Shown in pieces: positions 43,947 through 54,726 of a DNA stretch of 64,000 nucleotides (positions within the stretch are counted from its first letter, which is position 1; each line of letters begins with the position of its first letter). The DNA comes from Nelumbo lutea (lineage: Eukaryota > Streptophyta > Magnoliopsida > Proteales > Nelumbonaceae), in the NCBI GenBank assembly GCA_022828595.1, contig JAKGHH010000002.1:43370222-43434221 (forward strand), in the 5' to 3' direction. Both the position numbers and the translations under genes were made by a program. Under the pieces are notes generated by a model. It made no database searches, was not told where the DNA came from, and was given only the letters and a program-made list of their open reading frames with translations.

Positions 43947-46900
43947 ATGAGATACTGCCACCACCGCCATAACCATTTGCAACTACAATTGGTCTACAGC
44001 ATTTCCAAGCGCCGTTTCGCCACCAAATACAGCGGCCGAGTTGTCGGCGAAGCCCAAAATGGCCGAGCGTTTGCCATTGAGGTGGAGACCCCAAACATCC
44101 TCAGAGACGTTAGGGGCTATGCCCTCCCCCGTCGAGACCTCATCTGCAGAATCTCCAAAATCCTCCAATCTCCTTCCTCCGACCCTTTTCTTGAACTCTC
44201 CGATTACCTGCAGACCTTGGGCCTAAGCCTAACCCCTTCGGAAGCCAGCGAAGTCCTCAAAGCTCTCCGGACCCCTCGAAAGGCCCTCGATTTCTTCCGC
44301 TTTTGTGCTTCTTCTGTTCCTGGTTTCCGCCATGATTGTTTTACCTTCAATAGAATTCTCACCATCTTGTCTAAATCTTCGGCACCTGATGCACTGGATA
44401 TGGTTCGTAGAATTGTCGATGAGATGGAACGGTCCGGTGTTAGAGGTAGCATCTCCACTGTTAATATCTTGATTGGGATCTTTGGGAGCGGCACTGAGGG
44501 GGTCGGAGAATTGGAAAGGTGCTTGGGCTTGGTCAAGAAATGGGATTTGAGGTTCAATTGTTATACGTACAAGTGTCTTCTTCAGGCTTACTTGAGGTCT
44601 AATCAATGTGCAAGAGCGTTTGAGGTTTATGTGGAAATGAGGAAGCGTGGATATATCCTGGACATTTTTGCCTATAATATGCTTCTGGACTTTCTTGCCA
44701 AAGATGAAAAGGTTTGATTGTTATTGTTTATTAGCTTCATTTACTATTATCAATTTCCATTTAGCTTTGACGATATAGGAAGTTTTCTTATGTGCAAGCT
44801 TGTTGTATTTATAGAATATAATTATAATTGAATGGTGGTGCTCTGGAACTATTTGCGAAAGGCTGTAGCTTATTTTACGTGCTACAATTTTTTCACATAC
44901 TTGAATAGTTGAGGAAGCGTTGAAATTTGGAAGTGCTGTATTCCAAGCAGCGAGCACTTATCTGAACTTTTTTTTATGTAATAAAGTCTATATTAATCGT
45001 TCGAAATTATGTGCAAATGTATGTATGAATTATGAAACATGGGTTATTGCTGAAAGTTGGAAACTATACTTAAAACTAAGTACTTTGGGCCATTGATATG
45101 GGAACATAAAAAATGGATGCATTTTGGCAGGTATCTTGTTGAGACATATTTGATAATGCAGAAACCAATACACTGCTTTACCGATCACTCTTAATTGATA
45201 GCATGCTGACCACTGGCTATATGTTTAATTTATGTGATTTACTACCTTAGATTTGATAAACTTATGGGCAAATGCCTTAGAAACAAAAGATTTTAAAATG
45301 AGTAGGACTAAAACAGAGTATATGACATGTAAATTTAGTAATAATAGGAGCGTAAACCAGGATACACATAGGATTGGAGACCAAGAGATAACTCAATATG
45401 ACTGTTTCTAGTACCTTGGTTCAATAATTCATAACAAGGGAGAGATTGAAGAGGATGTCACCTGGAGAATTAGAGCAGGTTGTGCAAAATGGAAGGGTTC
45501 ATCTGGACTTTTGTGTGGTAGGAGAATACCACTTATATTAAAAGAAAATTTCTATAAAACACTTGTAAGGCAAGCTATGTTGTATGGAGCAGAGTGTTGG
45601 GCAGTCAAGAAACAACGTGTTTAGAACATGAGTGTGGCAGAAACATGAATACTAAGATGGATGTGTGGAAATACTAGAAAGGGTAGGATCAGGAATGAAG
45701 CCATTGGTAAAAACCTAGGAGTAGTTCTAATAAGTGTTAAAATGAGAGAGAGTAGACTAAAATGGTTTGTTCATGTGAAGAGAAGACCACCAACAGCTCC
45801 AGTTAGAAGAAGTGATTTGTTACAAGTAGAAAGGGCTAGAAGAGCTAGGGGTAGACCAAAAAGGATATGGGTACAAGTAAGAAATGATTTAAACACTAAT
45901 AATTTAATAGAGGATATGACTTTAAATAAAAGGGATTGGTAAAACAGGATTCATGTAGCTGACCCCATTTAGTTGGGATAAAGCATGGATGATGATGATG
46001 ATGACTACCTTAGATTTGATCTCTGTCAGTGATGTCAGTTTGATATTAGCTGACTTGTAATGTTTTGACAGGTTGAGCAGGCTTCCAAGGTTTTTGCAGA
46101 TATGAAGCGGAAGAATTGTGAACCTGACGAATATACATACACAATTATGATAAGAATGACTGGAAAGAGTGGGAAACCAGATGAGTCCCTTTCTCTTTTC
46201 CAGGAGATGATTAAAAAGGGATGCACCCTTAACTTGATTGCCTTTAATACTATCATCCAGTCACTAGCTAGGAACCTGATGGTGGAGAAAACAATCTTTT
46301 TATTCAATAAAATGGTTGAGAGCAATTGTCGGCCCAATGAGTTTACATATAGTGTTATTTTGAATGTTCTGGCTGCGGAAGGGCAGCTTGGTAGACTAGA
46401 TGAGATTGTTCAAGTATCAAAGAAATACATGAACAAGTCAATTTATGCATATCTTGTAAGGACACTAAACAAATTAGGCCATGCCAATGAGGCCCACAGG
46501 CTGTTTTGCAACATGTGGAACTTTGAGGACAGTGGGGATAGGGATGCTTATATGTCGATGTTAGACAGCTTATGCAATGCAGGCAAAACTGTAGAGGCCT
46601 TGGACTTGCTTGATAGGATTCATGAAAAAGGAATAATTATTGATACTGTCATGTATAACACTGTATTCTCAGCTCTCGGAAAGTTGAAACAAATATCCCA
46701 TATTCATGATCTTTATGAAAAGATGAAGAAAGATGGCCCTTCGCCAGACATATTCACCTACAATATCATGATTTCCAGCTTTGGTAGAGCTGGAAGAGTT
46801 GATGAAGCAGTTAGACTTTTTGAAGAAATGGAGAATAGCACTTGTAAACCTGATGTTATCACTTACAATTCTTTGATTAATTATCTTGGGAAGAATGGTG

Positions 46901-47277
46901 ACCTTGATGAAGCTCACATGCGATTCAAGGAAATGCAAGAGAAGGGGTTGAATCCTGATGTTATAACATATAGCACACTCATTGAGTGCTTTGGAAAGAC
47001 GAGTAAGGTTGAAATGGCTTTGAGGCTGTTTGATGAGATGCTTGCTGAAGGTTGTTGTCCTAACATAGTGACATATAATATCTTACTTGACTGTCTTGAG
47101 AAGTGTGGAAAGACAGCTGAAGCATTGGAGTTGTATGCAAAAATAAAGCAACAAGGTCTAACTCCAGATTCTATCACATATGCTGTCCTTGAGCGCTTGC
47201 AAAGTGGTGGACATAAGACTGTCAGAATACGCAGGCAGAATCCTATTACTGGTTGGGTGGTGAGTCCTTTAAGGTGA
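43947..47277 (+). CDS. ABO5: Mitochondrial PPR protein, At1g51965/ABO5-like
   Basis: Two exons: 43947-44711 (255 codons) and 46072-47277, joined in phase 0 to a 656-residue protein; the Arabidopsis relative is about 650. The N-terminus (MRYCHHRHNHLQL, then ISKRRFATKYSG) looks like a mitochondrial presequence. About fourteen P-class PPR repeats follow, with clear examples CKPDVITYNSLINYLGKNG and LNPDVITYSTLIECFGK. The strongly conserved KLKQISHIHDLYEKMKKDGP block and the end NPITGWVVSPL are diagnostic of this gene. There is no E, DYW or SMR domain. In Arabidopsis this protein is needed for cis-splicing of mitochondrial nad2 intron 3, and mutants are ABA-hypersensitive. The same role here is inference. 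The intron (44712-46071) uses GT (gtttga) and AG and carries an RTE insertion. No damage is visible. Confidence 0.93.
45258..46003 (+). mobile_element. RTE-type LINE, 5'-truncated, with perfect 17-bp duplication
   Basis: actaccttagatttgat occurs at 45241-45257 and 46004-46020 without mismatch. The insert carries the C-terminal part of an RTE ORF (ETWTL-like start, then LRWMCGNTRKGRIRNE, RLKWFVHVKRRP, RARGRPKRIW, EDMTLNKRDW), the usual tag gctgaccccatttagttggg, and a (gat)n tail instead of poly(A). Stops occur in the upstream half. It is inside the intron of the PPR gene, and its 3' end is 51 bp before the splice acceptor region. Confidence 0.92.
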
Positions 47278-48020
47278 TTCGTTCAACAACTCTTATTGTA
47301 CCTAATAATTCTGGTCTACACAGATTGTACTTGGATTTGTTGTGAGTTGCGCTACCATACTACTATGAAGATTTGGGATGCTTGTCATTTCCTACAGGGA
47401 GTGAGAACATGCTTTTAATAGTTCTCTTCACTCTGATTCTGACATATTTGTTCATGACTGCCCCACTAGTTTCTATGCTAATTTGTTTCTGAGTAATTGG
47501 TTAGTTCAATACAACAGTATGATATAGTTAAGGACATGTTTGCAATGTTTCAATTGAATACCATGCTCAGAGTGAGTTCCTCTGAAGGTTTCAATGGCTT
47601 ACTTCTTATAATACATGTAAGTGTTTTAGTTGTTTTGCCCAAGTTAAGATTGTGAAGAATGCCTTTTCATGGTTATTGCATGCAGTGGTTCTAGCAATTA
47701 GGAAATGGGATTCTGTTTTGATTGATTGGTTTTTCTACTTTGTAGGCTTTTTCCTTCGGTTTAAATATGTTATTTAGCTTCTCTATTTTGTTGTTGAAGC
47801 AGGGGTATGAGAACTCGGAATGCCTAACCATGGATTTTCTTGTTATGCAATTTAGAGGATTTTCATTTTCAATAAGTGGTAGAACATTTATTCCATGTTA
47901 GTGTAAATTTTGACTTTTTATTTTTTTATTTATTTTTAAGTTTGTTTCGTTCCATGAGTACTGGTTGTGCATTATGTGCTAGCCACATGCATAGTTAGAC
48001 AACTTATATGGATGACTACA
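47278..48020. other. PPR gene 3' UTR and flank
   Basis: No further frame or repeat is seen. The 3' UTR cannot be ended with confidence. Confidence 0.4.
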
Positions 48021-48285
48021 GAAGAAAGAAACACAGCACTAAACGTTGATGTTTAATCAAAAGAGATAAGAGAAAGAATAGTGGGAAGAAGGTTCAGATC
48101 AAGATGAAGAAGAGAGAATGAGGAAAAAAAGGTTAAAGAGAAGAAGAGCTCGATCAGTTCTCTAGTTCCCTCTCTAATCTTTTATTAGATTCACTAAAGG
48201 TCTATTAACATAAATAAAAAGGGACAAAAAAAGAGTAGCTCTTAGCATTTGGCCCACTATCTCTACACTCCCCTTCAAGCTGAGT

Positions 48286-48612
48286 ATAGATGTCAATCAT
48301 GCTCAACTTGCTTAGACACTGCTTTAGTTTAATCTATGGAATTCCCTTGGTAAGCAAATTTGCTAATTGTTCTAAAGAAGCAATAAATAGTAGACAATCT
48401 TCACTTGATGCAACCCTCTCTCTCTCTCTTATAAAATGCCTATCTACCTCAATTGCTTTGTTCGATCATGCTGAATGGGGTTGTGAGTAATATTGGTGGT
48501 AGCTCGATTATCAGAATATAACATCATTGGCTTCTCATAATCAATGCCCAACTCCTCCAAGAGATATTTAAGTCATAATAGCTCTAACATATCATGGGAC
48601 ATAGCTCTATAT
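48286..48612 (-). pseudogene. Copia RNase H, C-terminal part
   Basis: Minus strand: IEYRAMSHDMLELL, a stop, LKYLLEELGIDYEKPMMLYS, DNRA, NPIQHDRTKAIEVDRHFI and QLANLLTKGIP in order, typical for the end of Copia pol. It is cut at 48612 by LINE sequence. Confidence 0.75.
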
Positions 48613-48613
48613 T

Positions 48614-51600
48614 CTATCTTAACTGAGGATCCGTAGATTCTGGGAGAGAACCACAAAGACCACAAGATAGATCCAGTATTTGAATGCCACGCCTCTCACG
48701 ATTAGATCTGGAAAGGCATTTGTCAAGGGCCATTGTCCACACCAAAAAGTTGGATCTAGATGGACTTGTAGGATTCCAGATCTGAGTAGCAGGGAAGTCT
48801 GTGGGACTCGAGCTGCATAGTTTGGAAACTAGAGATTTGACAGAAAAACAACCATCAGGGTTCCATTTCCAGCACCAATTATCTTCCAAGCCAAGGTCTA
48901 ACTTCTGCTTTTGAAGGAGATCCATCAGCTCCAAGACCTCTTCCAACTCCCAGTCAAATAAATTCCTCCTAGAGAGGGGGGTCCAAATAAAAGAGTCTCC
49001 TGAAGAACAATAACTCTCCGCTACTGAGGAATCTTGATTAGAAGCACACTGAAATAGGAGAGGAAAGGAATCAGCCAATGGGCCATCCAAACACCAAGGG
49101 TCCTTCCAAAATTTAGTTCTATACCCTTTCCCAATCTTGACTGAAATTCCTTCCAAGAAAGTAGAAAAATTCTTCATGATACCTTTCCAAAGGGGGTTAC
49201 CCCAACTTGGAGGAGGATCCCTAGATCTCCAGTTGCCCCACTCCACCCCATATTTTCCAGCTATGAGAGGTCTCCACCAAGCATTCCTTCTAGAAGAAAA
49301 CCTCCAAATCCATTACTTAGAAGGGCTGACTTAAAACTCTTTAATTTCCTTATTCCTAAACCACCTTCTAACTTAGGACGGCACACTTGGTTCCACTTGA
49401 CTAAGTGGATTTTGTTTTTCTCTTCCCAACCCCTCCAAAGAAAGTTTCTCTGAAGCTGCTCCAATCTTTTTGCTACTTTGTTTTGGATAGGGAAAAGAGA
49501 CAGGAAATAAGTGGGCAGATTGGAGAGGGTACTTTTTATCAGTGTAACCTTGCCCCCAAAAGAGAGGTATCTTGCCTTCCAGGAAGCAAAATTTCTCTCC
49601 ATTCTTTCAATGATTGGGTCCCACATGGAGGAAGAAGACCAATTTGCCCCCAAGGGCAGTCCCAAATATTTCACAGGGAGGAAATCAATTTGACAAGCCA
49701 ACACCTCAGCACAATCTTCTAAATTGGCAACTTGCCCCACTGGAATGATTTGACTTTTATTCAAATTAACTTTGAGCCCAGGAGCTACTTCAAACCAGGT
49801 TAAGATCCCAAGGACTAAGTCCAACTGAGTAGGGGAGGCATCCACAGAGCATAATGTATCATCTGCAAACTGAAGGATATTGACCTTTTCCCCCTTAGGG
49901 GATATTGCAAAACCTTCCCAACAACCAGAGTCAGCTGCCTTCTTGCAAAAGAGGACAAATATTTCCATAACACAAATAAATAGCAATGGGGAGAGGGGAT
50001 CCCCCTGTCTCAAGCCCCTTGAGCTGTCAAAAAACACCGTTGACTGACCATTAATCAAAACTGAGAATTTAGGGGAGGTTATACATACTTTTATCCAATT
50101 CCTGCATTTCAGTCCAAAATTCATATGCTGCAGTACAACATCAATACATCTCCAATTGACATGGTCATAGGCCTTTTCAATATCTAATTTACAAATCAAA
50201 CCAGGGACTCCTTCTCTTCTTCTTGAATGAATCAGTTCGTTGGTAATATGTACAGAGTCAAGCATCTGCCTCCCCGGGACAAAAGCACTTTGATTGTTTG
50301 AAATTACACTTCCTAACACCCCTTTTCATTCTCTCGGCTAGAACTTTAGCTAAAATCTTATAAAAGCTGGGACTGATCTCAGTTTGCATGTGAAGTTTGT
50401 GATTCAATAAATATTACATTACCTTTTCCAAAAAAAAAAATCTTATAAAAGCTGTGCAAAAGACTGATTGGTCTGAAATCTTTGACATTTACAGCCCCTT
50501 CTATTTTTGGAATGAGAGCGATAAAGGTAGTGTTTAAGCTTCTTTGCAGAGAAGCATTTGCATGGAACGCCTGGAAGACATTCATCAGGTCTTGTTTCAC
50601 TATATCCCAGCATTTTACATAAATAGGTTGGTCAAACCATCCGACCCTGGGGATTTATCATCCGCCAACTTGGAAATGCCAGCCTTGATTTCCTCCTCCA
50701 TGAAGTGTCTCTCAAGGAAAGATTTCTGATCTTCACTAACGCTTAAATGGAAGGTTTTTGGGAAAAGGTCTAAGGGTCCAAAGTTCTTTGTAAAGATTTT
50801 TATTGAAAGTAGTTGCCACCACCTTCATTTCTGCGTCTGATTCCCCCGTACTTCCTTCCCACTCCAACTTGCAGATAGAGGAAGCTCTTGCTCTGGCATT
50901 TGCCATTTTATGAAAACAGTGAGTGTTTTTGTCCCCCCTCCTTCAATCACACCACCTTAGCTCTTTGCCTCCACTTGATTTCTTCCCTAACAGTCAGTTT
51001 ATCAAAATTAATTTTTGCCTAGGTTCTCTTCAACCTCAATTCTTCTGATATGGGGCCTACCTCTTCTACTGAATCAATTTCCTCAATGATGCTCAATAAT
51101 GCTCTCTTCTCTGTTTCTGAACTCTAGTTAATCTCCAACTTCCAGATTTTTAATCTCTTCTTAACTGCACCTAGCTTTTTTTGCCAAAATAAAGGAACTA
51201 GTGCCCTCCACTTGAAGGTCTGTCCAAATAGACTTCAACAAGGGAATTAGCTTATCATCTTCAAACCAGGCATTCTCAAACTTGAACGGAGATCTGATTT
51301 TTCCTCTTTAGCCACAAACAAGCTGAATTGGAACATGATCTGAGACTGGCCTGGGGAGAGCAATCTTCCTAAAATCAGAAAACAATTCCTCCCAATTTGA
51401 AGAGACCAAGAACCCATCCTATCTTACTAGGGTGGGATTATCTTGATTATTTGTCCAAGTAAATCTACTACCCTGAAGAGGGAAGTATATCAGCTCAAAT
51501 CTGTCAATGAAATCAGCAAACTGAAGTATCGCTCTTGATCTCCTACCTCTGGTGTTCTTTTCTTCAACTAATAATGTAACATTAAAATCACCTCCAATGA

Positions 51601-52310
51601 CCTAGGGATAAGTTAGTCTGCCCCTTGCCTCTACCAGTTCCATCCAAAAGTCATCCCAAAGATTCCCATCTGTAGGACCATACACATTTGTGACTTGGCA
51701 GATATTTCCATCAAAGAGTTTCAGCACTAAGGAAATTGAGAAATTCCCAATGTGGTAAGAAATTAAGCTGCAGAAAGAAGGGTTCCAGAGACTCAACAAA
51801 CCCCTTGCACTACCCACTGCCGACTTTGATTTCCATCTAACCTGACCCTCCCCCCAAATACTCCTAACAGTAGCAGCATCCAACCACTCCAGTTTGGTTT
51901 CTTGAATCAGGACAATCTTCGAATTAGACCTCTTCAGAGACTCACACACCACTAACCTTCTTCTACCTGAGTCCAATCCTCTTACATTCTAAGATAAAAA
52001 TTTTAAATCCATGAAAAACACTGCAAAAACAGATCAGAAACAACCCTCTAAACTTAGAGTTTCTTTGCTCCCCTCGACGTCCCCTCACTGCTATCTGCCT
52101 TATCATTTAGGCCCCAAGTGAGCCTCATCATCTCTTTGCTCCTCTTCAAATTTGTGCTTCCTTTCTTTGCCGCGAGTTTCCTCATTTCATAAGGATTCTT
52201 GTTCAACCCCCTCCAAAAAATTAATTGTTTCTTCCTCCATCCCCTCCATTGAAACTCCTAAAAACTTTCCCAACCCCAAGAACTTCAAAGAGACCCAAGA
52301 AGAGCTCCTC
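48614..52310 (-). pseudogene. L1-type LINE: ORF1 tail, endonuclease, reverse transcriptase, zinc-knuckle
   Basis: Read from 52310 downward: an ORF1-like tail (MRKLAAKKGSTNLKRSKEM) to about 52060. Next the endonuclease from 51995 (NVRGLDSGRRR, LIQETKLEWLD, QVTNVYGPTDG, then FTWTN and SDHVPIQL). Then reverse transcriptase (FRPISLLHSFYKI near 50480; LDIEKAYDHVNW; GLRQGDPLSPLLF; catalytic QFADDT near 49865; KYLGLPLGAN). Last, the linker and zf-RVT region to FLVWTMALDKCLS. The frame at 50319-49261 is open for 352 codons but shifts occur elsewhere. The 3' end is missing: there is no RNase H and no poly(A) at 48614. Confidence 0.85.
50370..50436 (+). mobile_element. 67-bp poly(A) retroinsertion inside the LINE
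   Basis: aaaatcttataaaagctg is present at 50352-50369 and 50437-50454. Between them lies a short plus-strand piece ending in ttcaataaatattac, about 17 nt more, and an A run. Removing it with one copy of the duplication restores the LINE reading frame just after the FRPISL motif. The insert looks like the last bases of an mRNA or LINE with its AATAAA signal. Confidence 0.85.
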
Positions 52311-53390
52311 TTTCCCCTATAAGAAAATCTGGTGTAGTCACATTCCTTCAAGAGCTTGTTTCTTTATTTGGGAGCGTGCCTACAGAGAATAAACACCTGT
52401 GATCTCCGTCAGAAGAAGAGCTTGAGAAGACTTTATATTTCTCCTCATGTTTGTTTATTATGTTTGCAAGATGGAGAATTAGTTGATCACCTACCCATCC
52501 ATTGTAAGTTTACTTAAAAGATTGGATTCACTTCTTAAGCCTGACAAGTTACCATTGGGTTAACCTAGAGCACATTCTGGACTTCATACATCAGTGGCAA
52601 GGAACTGGCCTAAGTAAAAGAGGCAAAGTATAGTGGCAAATGGTGTTACATGGAGTAATGTGGGGAGTTTGGGAGGAAAGAAACAAGCGCTTATTTGAAA
52701 ACAAGCTCAAATCCCTTGAAGAGTTAATCTCAGATATTGCCTATCTCTGTAATCTCTGGGCTGCTAAGTCGGTGTTGTTCCAAGGTCTCTCAGTCAATGA
52801 CCTTAACAGAAATATTCATACAATTTTTTTTTTCTTCCACATTTCCCTCAGACTATCTTGAGACAACCAGTACTTTTTGTGAAGGAGGATTGATTTTATA
52901 CTTCGATGGAAGTGTTGTAGGCAATCCAGGCTTAGCTAGAATTGGGGGTACCTTGAGGGATGAAAGAGGTAGTATCTGCTGGGTCTTTAGCGGTCCAATC
53001 GGATTACTAACTCAACTAAGGCTGAAGTGTTGGCTGCTCTCACTGGAATTAGAATAGTAAAAAGCTTGGGTATTCAGAACCTATCTATTGTAGGAGATTC
53101 AACAAACACCATAAAATGGATAAGGGACAAGGAAGGAGGTCCTTGGAGGTTGAGTCATTATTTGTCAGAGGCAAGGGATTCCTTTGAATGTTTAAATGCA
53201 AACCTGTTTTGGGTCCTGAGGGAGCTAAATCCCATTGCAGATGGCTTAGCTAAATTGGGTGCTTGCTTAGAAAATCTGTATAGTGACAGGCTTCCTCCTT
53301 TATAAGATTTTTGGGGTGTTTCCCCTGTTTTGTACATTTTCTCATGTACCCCTTCTTCTTTTAATGAAATTTGGTTAAACTTACCTAAAA
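52311..53390 (+). pseudogene. LINE 3' part: zf-RVT end, RNase H, poly(A)
   Basis: From about 52311 the frame reads PYKKIWCSH, RACFFIWERAYRE, CLLCLQDGELVDHLPIHC (zf-RVT), then VWEERNKRLFENK. RNase H follows with a frameshift: YFDGSVVGNPG (Asp), AEVLAALTGI (Glu), SIVGDSTNTIKWI (Asp) and PIADGLAKLG (Asp), stop at about 53303. The 3' UTR contains ttttaatgaaatttggtt and ends in seven A at 53385-53391. Orientation is opposite to the LINE at 48614-52310, with which it overlaps in homology across the zinc-knuckle. Confidence 0.8.
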
Positions 53391-54510
53391 AAAGTGACCA
53401 TGTTTAGCAAAAAAATACCTTTCCCTGGTGTACCTTTCAAGTAGAACAAAACCCTTTTTGCTATAGCTATATGCATGTCTCTAGGAGCATGCATGAATTG
53501 GCTAATCACATTGACAACATAGGAGATATTAGGCTGAGTCATGTAAAGATACAACAGATTCCCAAGTAGTCTTTTGAACACTGCCTTGTCAGACAACAAG
53601 TCACCATTAGTGGTTAGGAGCTTATGATTGTCATCAATGGGGTAGATACATGTTTATCTCTTAGATTTCCTGTTTTAGTGAGTTGATCAAGCACACACTT
53701 GTATTGGGAGATAAATATACCCTATTTGGAATGAGCCACTTTTTTTTTTTTTTTAAATATTCCTTATTTGGAACGGGCCACTTCCATTCCCAAAAAGTAT
53801 CTTAGCTCACCCAAGTCCTTAATTTCAAATTCTTTATTAAGGAACCTTTTAAGATATCTTACTTCCTGCACATCACTATTAGTAACCACAATGTCATCCA
53901 CATAAATGATGAGGAATGTCCCCAAGGTATCTCTCCTCTTAACAAAGCGGGTGTGATTAGATCGAGTTTGGGGCTCTGGGCATAACCGAAACTAGCAAGA
54001 GCTGCCCTTAACCTCTCAAGCCATGCTTGAGGTGATTGTTTAAGGCCATAAAGAGACTTCTTCAATTTACAATCCTTGCCTTGCATCTTTTTCCCATACA
54101 TTCTAGGTGGAAGAGACATACACTTTTTCATGTAAATCCCTACAAGAAAGCATTTTTCACATTAAACTGATAGAGTGGCCAAGTAAAACTTGTTGCAAAT
54201 GATATGAGGACATGACCTGATGTCATCTTAGCAACAAGTGCAAGAGTCTCCAAGTAGTCTACACCATACATTTGTGTATATCCCTATGCCACTAAATGGG
54301 TTTTAAACCACTCAATAGAACCATTTGCATGGTATCTAATAGTGTAAAACAACTTACACACTAGAGGCTCCTTTCCCTCAGACAGGGCAATAATATTCTA
54401 GGTATCATTTTTATGCAAGGCTCTTCAAAAAAAAAAAAAATGCAATGTTTCTATTTCAGTCCTCATAGCATCTCTCCATTCTGGTTTGGAAAATGTTTCT
54501 GACATGGATT
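53391..54510 (-). pseudogene. Copia reverse transcriptase fragment
   Basis: Minus strand from 54510: EWRDAMRTEIETL, then after shifts the region for a GYTQ..GVDY block, NAFL, CKLKKSLYGLKQSPQAW near 54060, a degraded catalytic region near 53900, LLGNLLYLYMTQPNISYVV near 53560 and QFMHAPRDMH. The fragment ends at the A run of the plus-strand LINE at 53391. Multiple frameshifts. Confidence 0.8.
53721..53782 (-). mobile_element. Ultra-short T-run insertion with about 20-bp duplication
   Basis: cctatttggaatgagccact (53721-53740) and ccttatttggaacgggccac (53762-53781) are imperfect copies. Between them is only a 14-T run plus aaatatt. It looks like an old, almost completely truncated target-primed insertion inside the Copia fragment. 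Confidence 0.5.
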
Positions 54511-54726
54511 TAGGGATGGGCTGCGAAGAAAGAGGCTAGGAAAGAAAAATAGGTTGGGGAAAGCACGCCGTAAGAAAGGTATTTAAAGATGCAATGAATA
54601 GGGCGCCTCTTTAAATACAAAAGAAAGAAGAGTTCACAGGTCCATAAGAGAAGGCTCATTAAGATAAAATAAAAGGGGCAAAAAATAAAACGACTAGCTC
54701 TCAGCATTCGGCCCACTATCTCTACA
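54511..54726 (-). repeat. 5' LTR-like copy of the deleted Copia
   Basis: Begins (minus strand) tgtagagatagtgggccgaa at 54726, like the 3' LTR at 48267. A TATA-like tatttaaagagg lies near 54615. The end facing pol is not sharply defined. Confidence 0.55.

Larger units (their letters stand above)
48021..54726 (-). mobile_element. Internally deleted Copia (minus strand) split by LINE segments
   Basis: LTR-like ends face the same way. The copy from 54726 downward begins tgtagagatagtgggccgaa, and the copy from 48267 downward begins tgtagagatagtgggccaaa. The similarity lasts about 90 bp. The polypurine tract aaggggag precedes the second (48268-48280). Reverse transcriptase (about 54510-53391) and RNase H (48612-48286) lie either side of LINE DNA (48614-53390). 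gag, protease and integrase are absent: the LTR at 54511-54726 runs straight into the pol block EWRDAM. Target duplications were not resolved, and the low-coordinate limit is approximate. Confidence 0.7.

Noticed and set aside
44204..44606. Two long antisense open frames (117 and 125 codons) on the minus strand
   Set aside because: They overlap the clearly coding first exon of the PPR gene in other frames and show no family motif; shadows of a real exon.
48614..53390. A single twin-primed LINE with 5' inversion
   Set aside because: The geometry fits, but both halves contain the zinc-knuckle segment with different sequence, so a single source element is unlikely. Kept as an open finding, not as the annotation.
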